DNA of 38,626 nucleotides from Variovorax sp. CF313 (GCF_000282635.1 NZ_AKIW01000081.1:1-38626); one strand, 5' to 3'. Positions 16,260 to 24,579 are shown, numbered from the stretch's first letter. Notes: generated from the letters alone by a model not told the origin. Numbers and translations: made by a program.

Positions 16260-16311
16260 TGTGAACTTTGGACCTCAGTTACTCTTCTTCATTGATCTGT
16301 AGGTACTCCTC

Positions 16312-16833
16312 ATGAAAAAACCTTCTTACATCCTTGCAGCCATTCTTGCCCTCACGGCCACCAGCGCAGTTCTGGCAGCCACGAGCCCGGCCACTGCCAC
16401 GTTCCAGGTCCTCATCACCGTGGCAAAGGCCTGTTCGGTCACCGCGGGTTCGACTTCGAACATCAACTTCGGCACGGTGGATTCCACCGCCACCAGCCTG
16501 GCCGCTAGCAACAACATCAGCGTGACCTGCTCCAAGTCGACGCCCTACTACATCGGCCTGCTGCCCGCGAGCACCGCCGCCACCGGCACCACCGGCGCCG
16601 GCTTCATGAGTCCTGTGGTGGCGGGCCCGGATACCATTCCCTACCAGCTCCACTCGGTGAGCTCGACGGGTCCGATCTGGGGCAGCACCGCCACGGCCAC
16701 CGCGGTTGGCAACGGCGTGGCCGGCACCGGCACCGGCGCGGCGCAAACGATCCCGGTGTATGCCACGGTCGCGAATGCCAACGTGACGCCCGGCGCCTAC
16801 CTCGACACCGTGACCGTCCAGGTCAACTACTGA
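16312..16833 (+). CDS. SCPU-domain pilin subunit (archaic chaperone-usher pilus)
   Basis: A 173-aa secreted protein with a signal peptide (about 1-23, MKKPSYILAAILALTATSAVLA) and one spore-coat-U (SCPU) domain. The cysteine pair (KACSVTAG and VTCSKSTPY) and the INFGTVDS motif are typical of Csu-type subunits. It ends VTVQVNY, the family's terminal strand. It is the only free-standing pilin gene in the locus, so it is presumably the major shaft subunit. It precedes the chaperone gene by 14 bp. AGG at 16302-16304 is the weak Shine-Dalgarno. Confidence 0.9.
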   Translation: MKKPSYILAAILALTATSAVLAATSPATATFQVLITVAKACSVTAGSTSNINFGTVDSTATSLAASNNISVTCSKSTPYYIGLLPASTAATGTTGAGFMSPVVAGPDTIPYQLHSVSSTGPIWGSTATATAVGNGVAGTGTGAAQTIPVYATVANANVTPGAYLDTVTVQVNY

Positions 16834-16847
16834 TCGATCGATTGCCC

Positions 16848-17582
16848 ATGCTCCACCTGCTGCGTTACACCGTTGTCCTCGCGCTTGCCTTCGTGCATGC
16901 GGTCGCTTCGGCGAGCGGACTGCAGGTTTCTCCGGTCACGCTGACGCTTGAGGCCACGCAGAACGCCGATGGCCTTTGGCTCAGCAACACCGGCGACGAC
17001 GTCGTGCACGCCCAGGTGCGGGTCTATCACTGGTCGCAGGAGAGCGGTACCGAAAAGCTGACGGCCTCGCGCGAGCTCCTCGTGAGCCCGCCGATGGTGC
17101 AACTGGCCCCGTCCGAGCGGCAGCTGATCCGCGTCATCCGCACCGGCGTTCCCGCCGGGACGGTCGAAAGCTCGTACCGGGTCGTCATCGACGAGCTACC
17201 GGTCGAAATGAAGGAAAAGAAGGGCCTGCAGCTCGTGCTGCGCTATTCGGTGCCCATCTTCGTCGCAGCCGCAGCCGCTGGCGCTCAGCCGACCGCGCCG
17301 CAGCTCACGTGGTCGCTGCGCCGCGAAGGTGCTCAGGCGGTGCTCGAAGTCGCCAACAGCGGCGGCATGCACGCCCAGCTTGCCGATCTGGATTTTGTCG
17401 ATGCCACCGGCCGACGCACCTCGGTGCATGCCGGCCTGATGGGCTACGTGCTGCCGGGCGTGAGCATGCGTTGGCCCCTGAAGACACCCGCGGAGGCCTT
17501 TGCTCCTGGCGGCGTTCTGGAAACGAAGATCAATGGCAACGCGACGCAGGAAAAAATCCCGCCGCTTCAACGCGTCCGCTGA
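16848..17582 (+). CDS. Periplasmic fimbrial chaperone
   Basis: A 244-aa PapD-like chaperone of the Csu/archaic class, with a signal peptide (about 1-24). The N-terminal Ig domain shows LQVSPVTLTLEATQNADGLWLSNTG and the strand LVSPPMVQLAPSERQLIRV, which carries the subunit-binding Arg/Lys region. The C-terminal Ig domain starts near LVLRYSVPIFV. It holds pilin subunits by donor-strand complementation and delivers them to the usher. I take the ATG at 16848; a TTG two codons earlier is the only alternative. The 3' end overlaps the usher start by about 50 bp in another frame. Confidence 0.92.
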   Translation: MLHLLRYTVVLALAFVHAVASASGLQVSPVTLTLEATQNADGLWLSNTGDDVVHAQVRVYHWSQESGTEKLTASRELLVSPPMVQLAPSERQLIRVIRTGVPAGTVESSYRVVIDELPVEMKEKKGLQLVLRYSVPIFVAAAAAGAQPTAPQLTWSLRREGAQAVLEVANSGGMHAQLADLDFVDATGRRTSVHAGLMGYVLPGVSMRWPLKTPAEAFAPGGVLETKINGNATQEKIPPLQRVR

Positions 17583-19944
17583 GCGCCTGCTGCCACTGCT
17601 GCTTCTTTCCGGTCTGATGCCGTTGGCTGCTCAGGCCCAGAGCGCCGCAGCTGGATCGGGCTCATGGCTGGTCGCATCCGCCCCGGAAGGCGACCTTTCC
17701 GGGCCTAGCGGCAGTGACCTCTATCTGGAACTGAGCCTCAACGGCAATCCCCAGGGGCTGGTGCATTTCGGCCTGCGCGGCCGGGATCTCTGGGCCAGCG
17801 CCGCCACGCTGCGGCAGCTGGGCTTCGTGCTGCCGGCGGGCGTGTCCGATCCGGTGAGGCTCAAGAGCCTTCCCGGGGTGCAGGTGAAGTACGACGCCGC
17901 AAACCAGAGCGTCGCGATCAATGCTTCCGCCGATGTGCTGCGCCTGCCGACGACGGTGGTTGACACGTCGACGGTTATCGCGCCGAAGGCCAGTGCTTCG
18001 CCCGGTTTGCTGCTCAACTACGACCTCTATGGCACGCAGGGCCGCAACAACACGTCCAGCTTCAACGCCCTGACCGAACTGCGCGCGTTCAGCGGAAGCT
18101 CGGTGTTCAGCAGCACGCAAATGACGCGCGCCACCCGCCTCGATGGCGAGACCTGGCAGCACGACTCGGTCCGGCTCGACACCACCTGGAGCAAGTCATT
18201 CCCCGATGACATGCTGACCCTTCGCGTGGGCGACACCACCACGGCATCGCTGCCGTGGTCGCGCTCCACGCGGATTGGTGGCATCCAGCTCTCGCGCAAT
18301 TTTGCGCTGCAGCCCTATCGCACCACCACGCCGCTGCCGGCTTTCCTGGGGGCGGCCGCGCTGCCTTCGCAGGTGGAGCTCTATATCAACGGCCTGCGCC
18401 AGTACACGGGCCAGGTACCGGCGGGGCCGTTCCAGCTCAATACGGTTCCGAGCATCAACGGCGCCGGCAATGCCCAGGTGGTTCTGACCGACGCCTTCGG
18501 CCGCGCGACGACGCTCGATTTCTCGCTGTACGACACGCAACGGCTGCTGGAGAAGGGCCTGTCCGATTGGTCGGTCGACCTGGGCATGGTGCGCAAAAAC
18601 TACGGCCTGCGCTCGTCCGACTACGGCAACGATCCCGCCGCCACTGGCACCTGGCGCTACGGTGTGAGCAACAGCTTCACGCTGGAGACGCACGGCGAGG
18701 CCACCAAGGGACTGATCAAGGGCGGTGTCGGCGGCGCATGGCTGCTCGGCCAGAGCGGCGTGCTGGCGGGCGCCGTGGCGCATAGCAACTACCAAGGCCA
18801 GACGGGCTCACTGCTGAACCTGGGGTACAGCTGGCGCGACAACCATTTCAATTTCGCCGTCGAAGGCACCCGCACGCGCGGCGAATACCGCGATGTCGCA
18901 TCGCTGTACGGCAGTGCGCCGGCACGTGGCTCGGGCCGCGCATCCGTCGGCTACACCACCAACGGCTTCGGCAGCTTCGGTCTCAGCTACCTTTACCTGC
19001 GCTATCCCGCGCAGCAGCCGACGCGCCTAGCCAGCGTCTACTGGTTCACCGCGCTGGGACGCAGTGCCTCGATGAATGTGAGCCTCAACCAGAATCTCGA
19101 TGACCGGCGAGAGCGCAGCCTCTTCGTCGGCTTCACCTGGGCGCTGGACGGCAGGGTCACGGCCAGCGCCGGCATGCAGCGCGACCGCGACAGCACCATC
19201 TACACCGCCGACGCGCAAAGCTCGATGCCGGGCGACGGCGGCATCGGCTGGCGCGCCGGCCTGCGCCAGGGCGGCGGCCAGAACGGCGGGCAGGCCCAGG
19301 TCGACTACTTGGGCCGCTACGGCCGCGCCATGGCGGGCATCAGCGTGCTCGGCGACAGCCGCTACGCCTACGCCGGCGCCACCGGTTCGATCGCATTCAT
19401 GGGCGGCCAGTCCTTTGCGGCCCGGCGCATCGACGATGCCTTTGCGGTGGTCTCCACCGATGGCATCGCCGGCGTGCCGGTGAGGCTGGAGAACCGGGGC
19501 ATCGGCACCACGGACGGCCAGGGCATGCTGCTGGTGGCGCCGCTGCGTGCCTACCAGAAGAACCAGCTGTCCATCGATCCGATGCAATTGCCCGCCGACG
19601 TGAGGATCGAACGCGTGAAAACCGTTGCCACCCCGAGCGACCGCGCCGGCACCCTGGTGCGCTTCGGCATCACGCCGGTGAACGCGGCCGCGCTCCTGCT
19701 GGTGGACGAGGCGGGCAAGCCCCTTCCGCTGGGCAGCCGCGTGCGCGCCAACGCACAGGACGGCGAGCCGGCGCTGGTCGGTTTTGACGGCGCGGTGTAC
19801 CTCGAGTCGCTCGAGGCGCGCAACACACTCGACGTGCAGATGCCCGGAGGCCACTGCCGGGCCAGTTTCGACTATCGCAAGGACGGCGCCGGAATTCCGC
19901 AGATCGGGCCGCTGCGCTGCGCCACGGAGGCCAAGACGCCATGA
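17533..19944 (+). CDS. Outer-membrane fimbrial usher
   Basis: An 803-aa usher that assembles and secretes pilin. The signal peptide (about 1-37) is basic at the start (MATRRRKKSRR) and ends AAQAQ. An N-terminal periplasmic domain follows (LYLELSLNGNPQG...LRQLGF), then a beta-barrel with the usher hallmark VELYINGLRQYTGQVPAGPFQL. The C-terminal domains end with a Cys pair (GHCRASF and LRCATEA). The frame extends to 17500, but the ATG at 17533 gives the better signal peptide. Length is normal for the archaic class. The stop overlaps the next ATG (ATGA). Confidence 0.93.
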   Translation: MATRRRKKSRRFNASAERLLPLLLLSGLMPLAAQAQSAAAGSGSWLVASAPEGDLSGPSGSDLYLELSLNGNPQGLVHFGLRGRDLWASAATLRQLGFVLPAGVSDPVRLKSLPGVQVKYDAANQSVAINASADVLRLPTTVVDTSTVIAPKASASPGLLLNYDLYGTQGRNNTSSFNALTELRAFSGSSVFSSTQMTRATRLDGETWQHDSVRLDTTWSKSFPDDMLTLRVGDTTTASLPWSRSTRIGGIQLSRNFALQPYRTTTPLPAFLGAAALPSQVELYINGLRQYTGQVPAGPFQLNTVPSINGAGNAQVVLTDAFGRATTLDFSLYDTQRLLEKGLSDWSVDLGMVRKNYGLRSSDYGNDPAATGTWRYGVSNSFTLETHGEATKGLIKGGVGGAWLLGQSGVLAGAVAHSNYQGQTGSLLNLGYSWRDNHFNFAVEGTRTRGEYRDVASLYGSAPARGSGRASVGYTTNGFGSFGLSYLYLRYPAQQPTRLASVYWFTALGRSASMNVSLNQNLDDRRERSLFVGFTWALDGRVTASAGMQRDRDSTIYTADAQSSMPGDGGIGWRAGLRQGGGQNGGQAQVDYLGRYGRAMAGISVLGDSRYAYAGATGSIAFMGGQSFAARRIDDAFAVVSTDGIAGVPVRLENRGIGTTDGQGMLLVAPLRAYQKNQLSIDPMQLPADVRIERVKTVATPSDRAGTLVRFGITPVNAAALLLVDEAGKPLPLGSRVRANAQDGEPALVGFDGAVYLESLEARNTLDVQMPGGHCRASFDYRKDGAGIPQIGPLRCATEAKTP

Positions 19945-20969
19945 GTCATTTTCTGACCCGCACTTTGCAGGCCCTGCGCCTGCCCTTGTTCTGCGCGCTT
20001 CTGTGGTGGCTACCGGTGGGCAGCGCGCAGGCGCAGGTCAGCTGTACGGCGACGATGACGAATGTGGCTTTCGGCACGGTCGATCTGGTCGATGGGAGCG
20101 CGCCGTCTACCACCGCCACGCTGAGCTACACCTGCACCAACACCAGCAGCTCCGCTACGTTCGCCAGGGTCTGCTTCAACATCGGCGACGGCGACCAAGG
20201 CCTCACCAACTTCAATCCGCGCGTCATGAGAGACAGCGCCTTGAACAGCTTGAGGTTCCAGCTCTACCAAGGGACGACAGGCGGCACGATCTGGGGTTCG
20301 AATGGCAACCCGACGGTGCCAAGCCCCTTCGCAGTCAACATAAGCATTCCTCGCCGGAGTGGTGGCATTTCGGGAACCACGTCGGGAAGCGCCACCATGG
20401 CCGGGCAAATACTCGGCCTCCAGAGCACGGCACCTCCAGGCGCGTACCAAGACAACTTCGGCACGGTTCACACCTCGATCACGCTCACGTCGAGCACGAG
20501 CTCCGCGCCGGCGGACTGCAACTCCTCGACGTCGGGCAACTTTCCCTTTGTGGTCAACGCAATCATCGCCAAGAGCTGCCTGGTCACGGCCGATCCGCTG
20601 AACTTCGGCACCGTCACAGGCTTGCCGGGCGCCGCCAATTCCGATCAGACCAGCACGATCAACGTCACCTGCACGACACCCACCCCCTACACGGTCGCGC
20701 TGTCGCCATCCAATGGCGCGACGACGGGCGCCGGGGTGATGTCGCCGACGGGGGGCGTACCCGGCAACACAGACACGGTGGCCTATCGGCTCTACCGCGA
20801 TGCCGCCCGCTCGAGCCCCTGGGGCAGTGTCACGGGCACCAACACCTTCGCTGGCACCGGCACCGGCCAGGTCCAGGCGCTGAGCGTGTACGGCCGCGTT
20901 CTCGGCGCCAGCGCCAACGTGCGGCCGGACAGCTACCGGGACGTCGTGACGGTCAACGTGAACTACTGA
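19941..20969 (+). CDS. Two-domain SCPU protein, likely pilus tip adhesin (CsuE-like)
   Basis: A 342-aa secreted protein with a signal peptide (about 1-31, ending GSAQA|QV) and two SCPU domains. The first spans about 32-180 (VSCTATMTNVAFGTVDLVDG) and the second about 205-342 (AKSCLVTADPLNFGTVTG). It ends VTVNVNY. In Csu pili the two-domain protein (CsuE) is the tip adhesin and binds hydrophobic surfaces; the same arrangement is inferred here. The ATG overlaps the usher stop by 4 bp. The operon lacks separate CsuA/CsuB-like adaptors, so this is a reduced version of the Csu system. Confidence 0.88.
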   Translation: MSHFLTRTLQALRLPLFCALLWWLPVGSAQAQVSCTATMTNVAFGTVDLVDGSAPSTTATLSYTCTNTSSSATFARVCFNIGDGDQGLTNFNPRVMRDSALNSLRFQLYQGTTGGTIWGSNGNPTVPSPFAVNISIPRRSGGISGTTSGSATMAGQILGLQSTAPPGAYQDNFGTVHTSITLTSSTSSAPADCNSSTSGNFPFVVNAIIAKSCLVTADPLNFGTVTGLPGAANSDQTSTINVTCTTPTPYTVALSPSNGATTGAGVMSPTGGVPGNTDTVAYRLYRDAARSSPWGSVTGTNTFAGTGTGQVQALSVYGRVLGASANVRPDSYRDVVTVNVNY

Positions 20970-21134
20970 GCTGCGCCGGCGGCTGCACCGACACGGAAAA
21001 GTCTGCTGGCAAATTGCAGGCAATGCGCGAAGAATAGCGCCCGGGTTACCTACATTTTCCCGCGACTCTGCCGATAGACCAGGCCGGGCATCGACGCGAT
21101 GCCCTCCACCCAGGCTGCGACGAGAGGAGTTGTC

Positions 21135-21569
21135 ATGCCCGGAAACATGCGTCCTGCAAGGGCGACTGCGTTGCGGTCGCCGCGAACGGCTCCACCACTG
21201 GCCGCCGTTGGCATGCTGCTGCTCTTGCTTTTGTTGCAACCGCGGGTCAGTTCAGCGGAGCCGATGCACGGCATGAACAGCGCCACCGGCCGGTTCAGCC
21301 TGACGATGGTCGTTCTCCCGACCTTCAAGGTGCTCGAGGTCACGCCAGCGAGGGGCGGGTATGAGTGCCGCGTCTGGACCAACATGGCGTCGGTGCTCAT
21401 CAAGGGTCGCGAGTACCGGTTCGACAAGATCGGAGAAACGAGGTTCACGGTGGCCGGCAGCGATGCCGACGGCCGCGACAGCCTCGGCCCAGCCTGGCGC
21501 GGGGCGATCGGTGCGATGGCTGCGGCCGGCGACGGCAGCAATGCGATGCGGGTGATGGTGACTTACTAG
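21135..21569 (+). CDS. Small secreted protein of unknown function next to the pilus operon
   Basis: A 144-aa protein I do not recognise. A long signal peptide (about 1-40) contains an uninterrupted run of seven leucines and ends VSSA|EP. The mature part is about 104 aa. It is predicted mostly beta (FSLTMVVLPTFKVLEVT, EYRFDKIGETRFTVAGSD), has one Cys, and ends MRVMVTY. That end resembles the last strand of both SCPU proteins upstream (VTVQVNY, VTVNVNY). The ATG at 21135 is supported by GAGGAG five bases upstream; an earlier in-frame ATG (21099) lacks one. It follows the adhesin gene by 165 bp and may be an accessory pilus or surface protein. Confidence 0.7.
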   Translation: MPGNMRPARATALRSPRTAPPLAAVGMLLLLLLLQPRVSSAEPMHGMNSATGRFSLTMVVLPTFKVLEVTPARGGYECRVWTNMASVLIKGREYRFDKIGETRFTVAGSDADGRDSLGPAWRGAIGAMAAAGDGSNAMRVMVTY

Positions 21570-21647
21570 GCAGCAAGCAAAGCGAAAGCGCCGATTCGGG
21601 TGATTGGCATCGAGCGCCCGGCCAACCTTGACCTGTGCGCGGCGCTT

Positions 21648-22325
21648 TCAGCCCTCGATGCCGCAACCGTTCAACACGAAGGCCACGAGTTCCCGTGCGA
21701 TCGGCTCGCGATCGATCGGCGCGTCGGGCGGCAGGCCGAGCATCACGCGCGTCTGGATCGCGTAGTCGGCATAGCTCTGGGTCATGGCCCAGATGTGCAT
21801 CAGCAGGATGCGCGCGTCGAGCGGGCGCATTTGCCCGCGCGCGATCCAGCCGTTGATCACGTCGATCTTCTTCTGCGTCCAGGCCCGTGCGTTGGGCCAG
21901 TAGCGGTCGAGGTTGCGGCCGCCGTCGAGGATCTCGCGCGTGAAGATGCGCGACATCTCGGGGCTGTCGAAGGCGTGGTCGAGCTTCTTGCGGATGTAGC
22001 CGCCGAGCACCGTGGCCGGGTCGCTCGCGTCCTCGAAGGAAAACACCACCTTCCACGCATGCAGCACCTGCATCAGCAGCTCTTCGTAGAGCTCTTCCTT
22101 GCCGGCGATGTAGTAGTGCAGCTGGGGCTTGGTGAGGCCGGCGCGCGCTGCGATGGCCTGGGTCGAGGTGCCTTTCAGCCCGTGCAGGCTGAACTCGGTG
22201 ACCGCCGCGGCGCGGATCGCCGCCATGATGCGTTCGCGCCCGGGCCGCGCGCGCGACAGCGGGCCGTCGGGGGCGGGCATTTCCTGGGCGGTCGAAACGG
22301 GGAGGGCGGCTGGATCGGCAGTCAT
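21648..22325 (-). CDS. TetR-family regulator, RutR-like
   Basis: A 225-aa regulator with a TetR N-terminal helix-turn-helix (about 38-85, with LKGTSTQAIAARAGLTKPQLHYYIAGKEELY) and a C-terminal domain like E. coli RutR/YcdC (YIRKKLDHAFDSPEMSRIFTREIL; HIWAMTQSYADYAIQ). RutR binds uracil and controls pyrimidine and nitrogen genes; the ligand here may differ. The ATG at 22325 is preferred over upstream possibilities that lack family character. It diverges from the asparaginase gene across 150 bp holding repeated CATGCCGGCA sites, so control of asparaginase and itself is likely. Confidence 0.9.
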   Translation of the reverse strand: MTADPAALPVSTAQEMPAPDGPLSRARPGRERIMAAIRAAAVTEFSLHGLKGTSTQAIAARAGLTKPQLHYYIAGKEELYEELLMQVLHAWKVVFSFEDASDPATVLGGYIRKKLDHAFDSPEMSRIFTREILDGGRNLDRYWPNARAWTQKKIDVINGWIARGQMRPLDARILLMHIWAMTQSYADYAIQTRVMLGLPPDAPIDREPIARELVAFVLNGCGIEG

Positions 22326-22370
22326 GATGGCGGGAAGGCGCGGTGCGCGCGGCCGATGGTAATCCCTCGC

Positions 22371-22417
22371 GCATGACCACATGCCATGCCGGCATGAACG
22401 CGCAGGGCATGCCGGCA
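22371..22417. promoter_or_regulatory. Clustered CATGCCGGCA repeats between tetR and asparaginase gene
   Basis: CATGCCGGCATG at 22385-22396 is a perfect 12-bp palindrome. CATGCCGGCA recurs at 22408-22417, 23 bp downstream. A weaker inverted repeat GCATG-N4-CATGC lies at 22371-22384. The cluster sits in the divergent gap between a TetR gene and its probable target, which is the usual place for TetR operators. Confidence 0.5.
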
Positions 22418-22475
22418 CGATTCATGTATCTTCCTCGCCGCCTCGAAAGATTCCACCTCAACACAGGAGTTCTCC

Positions 22476-23546
22476 ATGTACCTTTCTCCCCGTTTCCGTG
22501 CCTTTGCGGCCGGCGCCGCAATGCTGGCGGCCAGCGCGCTCGCGCAGGCGCAGCAGGCGCTGCCCAACGTGGTGATCCTCGCCACCGGCGGCACCATCGC
22601 CGGGGCCGGCGCCTCGGCCGTCAACAGCGCCACCTACGCGGCCGCCAAGGTCGGCGTCGAGAAGCTGATCGCCGGCCTGCCGGAGCTCTCCAAGGTGGCC
22701 AACGTGCGCGGCGAACAGGTGTTCCAGGTCGCATCGGAAAGCCTCACCAACGACAACCTGCTGACGCTGGCCAAGCGCGTGTCGGCGCTGTCGAAGCAAG
22801 CCGACGTGGACGGCATCGTCATCACGCACGGCACCGACACGCTCGAAGAAACCGCCTACTTCCTGACGCTGACGGTGCACACCAGCAAGCCGATCATCGT
22901 CGTCGGCTCGATGCGTCCGGGCACGGCGCTGTCGGCGGACGGCGCGCTCAACCTGTACAACGCGGTGAACGTGGCGGGCAGCAAGGACGCGATGGGCAAG
23001 GGCGTGCTGGTGACGATGAACGACAACATCGACAGCGGCCGCGACGTGAGCAAGAACGTCAACATCAAGACCAACGCCTTCTCCAGCCAGTGGGGTCCGC
23101 TGGGCATGATCGTCGAGGGCAGGAACTACTGGTTCCGCGCACCGGTCAAGCGCCACACCATGAACTCGGAGTTCGACATCGACAGCATCAATGCGCTGCC
23201 GCCGGTCGAGATCGCGATGGGCTACGAAGGCGTGTCGTCGGTGGCCATCGACGCGATCGCCAAGAGCGGCGCCAAGGCGCTGATCCATGGCGGCACGGGC
23301 AATGGCTCGGTGGCCGACCGCATCGTGCCGAACCTGCAGAAGGCGCGCGCCGACGGCGTGATCGTGATCCGCAGCGCCCGCGTGCCCGACGGCTTCGTGA
23401 TCCGCAATGCCGAGCAGCCCGACGACAAGTACGACTGGGTGGTGGCGCACGACCTGCGTCCGCAGAAGGCGCGCATCCTGGCGATGGTCGCGCTGACCAA
23501 GACGAACAACACCAAGGAACTGCAGCGCATCTTCTGGGAGTATTGA
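22476..23546 (+). CDS. ansB: Periplasmic type II L-asparaginase
   Basis: A 356-aa asparaginase or glutaminase-asparaginase, releasing ammonia from Asn (and perhaps Gln) in the periplasm. The signal peptide is about residues 1-26 (ending ALAQAQ|Q). Catalytic motifs are intact: ILATGGTIAG (nucleophile T40, equivalent to E. coli T12), Y54, and HGTDTLEET (T120, D121). The region around GSMRPGTALSADGALNLYNAV is typical of type II enzymes. The ATG has AGGAG six bases upstream. It is divergent from a RutR-like regulator, consistent with nitrogen scavenging. Confidence 0.94.
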   Translation: MYLSPRFRAFAAGAAMLAASALAQAQQALPNVVILATGGTIAGAGASAVNSATYAAAKVGVEKLIAGLPELSKVANVRGEQVFQVASESLTNDNLLTLAKRVSALSKQADVDGIVITHGTDTLEETAYFLTLTVHTSKPIIVVGSMRPGTALSADGALNLYNAVNVAGSKDAMGKGVLVTMNDNIDSGRDVSKNVNIKTNAFSSQWGPLGMIVEGRNYWFRAPVKRHTMNSEFDIDSINALPPVEIAMGYEGVSSVAIDAIAKSGAKALIHGGTGNGSVADRIVPNLQKARADGVIVIRSARVPDGFVIRNAEQPDDKYDWVVAHDLRPQKARILAMVALTKTNNTKELQRIFWEY

Positions 23547-23560
23547 GCCCCCCGGCTTTT

Positions 23561-23579
23561 CACGCCGCTTCGCGGCGTG
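23561..23579. terminator. Hairpin downstream of asparaginase gene
   Basis: CACGCCGC-TTC-GCGGCGTG has perfect 8-bp arms and a 3-nt loop. It lies 14 bp after the ansB stop, between two convergent genes. There is no clear U-run, only TTTT before and TAAT after, so it may act as a bidirectional structural terminator or be part of a dispersed repeat. Confidence 0.5.
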
Positions 23580-23654
23580 TAATCCGCCACCCCCCGAGGG
23601 GGAGGCGCGGCTCGCCTTGGGGCGGCCCGGCGGCGGCCGCCTCCGCCAGCTCCT
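23580..23654. repeat. GC-rich intergenic repeat-like element
   Basis: After the hairpin the sequence continues with CCCCCGAGGGGG, then CGCCTTGGGGCGG and CGGCGGCGGCCGCC-type stretches up to the PAP2 stop. From memory, near-identical strings recur between genes in Comamonadaceae genomes. Only one copy lies in this window, so calling it a repeat rests on recall. Confidence 0.4.
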
Positions 23655-24467
23655 CTATTGCTTGCCGCGATGGTGCCGTGCGTACTGGATGCTCGCGATG
23701 CAGATCGCCAGCCAGGCACCGCCCGAGCACAGCCCCGCGAGCACGTCGCTAGGAAAGTGCGCCCGCACGAAGATTCGGCTGCAGGCCACGGTGACGACCA
23801 CTGCCGTTGCCGCCATCACCGACGGCACCCGCCAGCGCGGCGGCAGCATGCGCAGCCCCAAGTAGCCCAGCATGCCGTAGAGCACCATCGAGCCCGAGCT
23901 GTGGCCGCTCGGAAAGGAATAGCCCGACACCTGCGCGAAGCCGAAGTCGTGCACTGGCCGAGCGCGCTCGAAGATGAGCTTGAGCACGTGGTTCAGCACC
24001 CCGTTGCCGGCGATGGCCGCGACCCAGCCAGCCGCGAAACCGCGGTGCCCGCGAAGCCACAGCGCCACCGCCACGCCGGCGCACACCAGCACCGCGACGA
24101 TCGGGTCGGCCATGTGGGTGAGCCATGAGAACGCCTCCCTCACGACCGGCGGCGTGTGCGCGCCCACGGCACGGCTGATCGTCTCGTCCAGCAGGCCCAT
24201 GGGCCGACCGTCGCCGAGGCCTTCCGCCACTTCGGCGAACAGCCAAGCCAGCGCGATCACAGACGCCGTGCCAATGGCCAGCCCGCCAAACAGCAGTCCG
24301 GCGCCCGGCTCGGGCTGCGCCGCATGCCGGCGCCGCAGGTGCTCGAAGCCCCACGCCGCGAGGCCGGCGGCCACGGTCAGCATCACCAGAAGAACCAGGA
24401 ATCCGGGCCAGGCCTGGGCGCCGAGGCGCTCTCCCAGAGCGATCAATGCGGCATCTTCAACGGACAT
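23655..24467 (-). CDS. PAP2-family membrane phosphatase
   Basis: A 270-aa inner-membrane phosphatase with about six transmembrane segments. The three-part phosphatase motif is complete: K163-x6-RP (KLIFERARP), PSGHS (186-190), and SR-x5-H-x3-D (SRIFVRAHFPSD, H237 and D241). Substrates in this family include undecaprenyl pyrophosphate, phosphatidic acid and phosphatidylglycerol phosphate; which applies is not clear. It is convergent with ansB. Confidence 0.92.
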   Translation of the reverse strand: MSVEDAALIALGERLGAQAWPGFLVLLVMLTVAAGLAAWGFEHLRRRHAAQPEPGAGLLFGGLAIGTASVIALAWLFAEVAEGLGDGRPMGLLDETISRAVGAHTPPVVREAFSWLTHMADPIVAVLVCAGVAVALWLRGHRGFAAGWVAAIAGNGVLNHVLKLIFERARPVHDFGFAQVSGYSFPSGHSSGSMVLYGMLGYLGLRMLPPRWRVPSVMAATAVVVTVACSRIFVRAHFPSDVLAGLCSGGAWLAICIASIQYARHHRGKQ

Positions 24468-24573
24468 GGGCGGGGCGGGCGGACGGCAGGCGCAGGCGAA
24501 TCACGGCGTGTCGGCAGGGGTTTCAAAGGGGAGGTCGAGCATAGCGGGCCGCTCCTGACCGCCCACTGCCTCG

Positions 24574-24579
24574 TAAAAT
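24574..24579 (+). promoter_or_regulatory. Candidate -10 box for the glyQ operon
   Basis: TAAAAT at 24574-24579 (context CTCGTAAAATAGCC) lies 60 bp upstream of the glyQ ATG, in the only gap upstream of this gene block. No good -35 is visible 16-18 bp earlier, so the call is weak. Confidence 0.3.

Larger units (their letters stand above)
16007..16311. other. Non-coding divergent intergenic region (305 bp)
   Basis: This gap separates the minus-strand heterocycle-type operon from the plus-strand fimbrial operon. It falls from GC-rich on the left to strongly A/T-rich at about 16221-16260, unlike anything else in the window. It carries a 9-bp-arm inverted repeat (16013-16039), a candidate promoter (16231-16259) and a small inverted repeat TCCAAA-N9-TTTGGA (16252-16257 with 16267-16272). 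No convincing ORF longer than about 60 codons is supported here. Confidence 0.6.

Noticed and set aside
16837..20969. Repetitive Ala/Thr/Gly/Ser codon runs in the pilin genes considered as tandem repeats or phase-variation tracts
   Set aside because: They reflect biased composition of SCPU proteins; no exact repeat unit or homopolymer tract long enough for slippage was seen.
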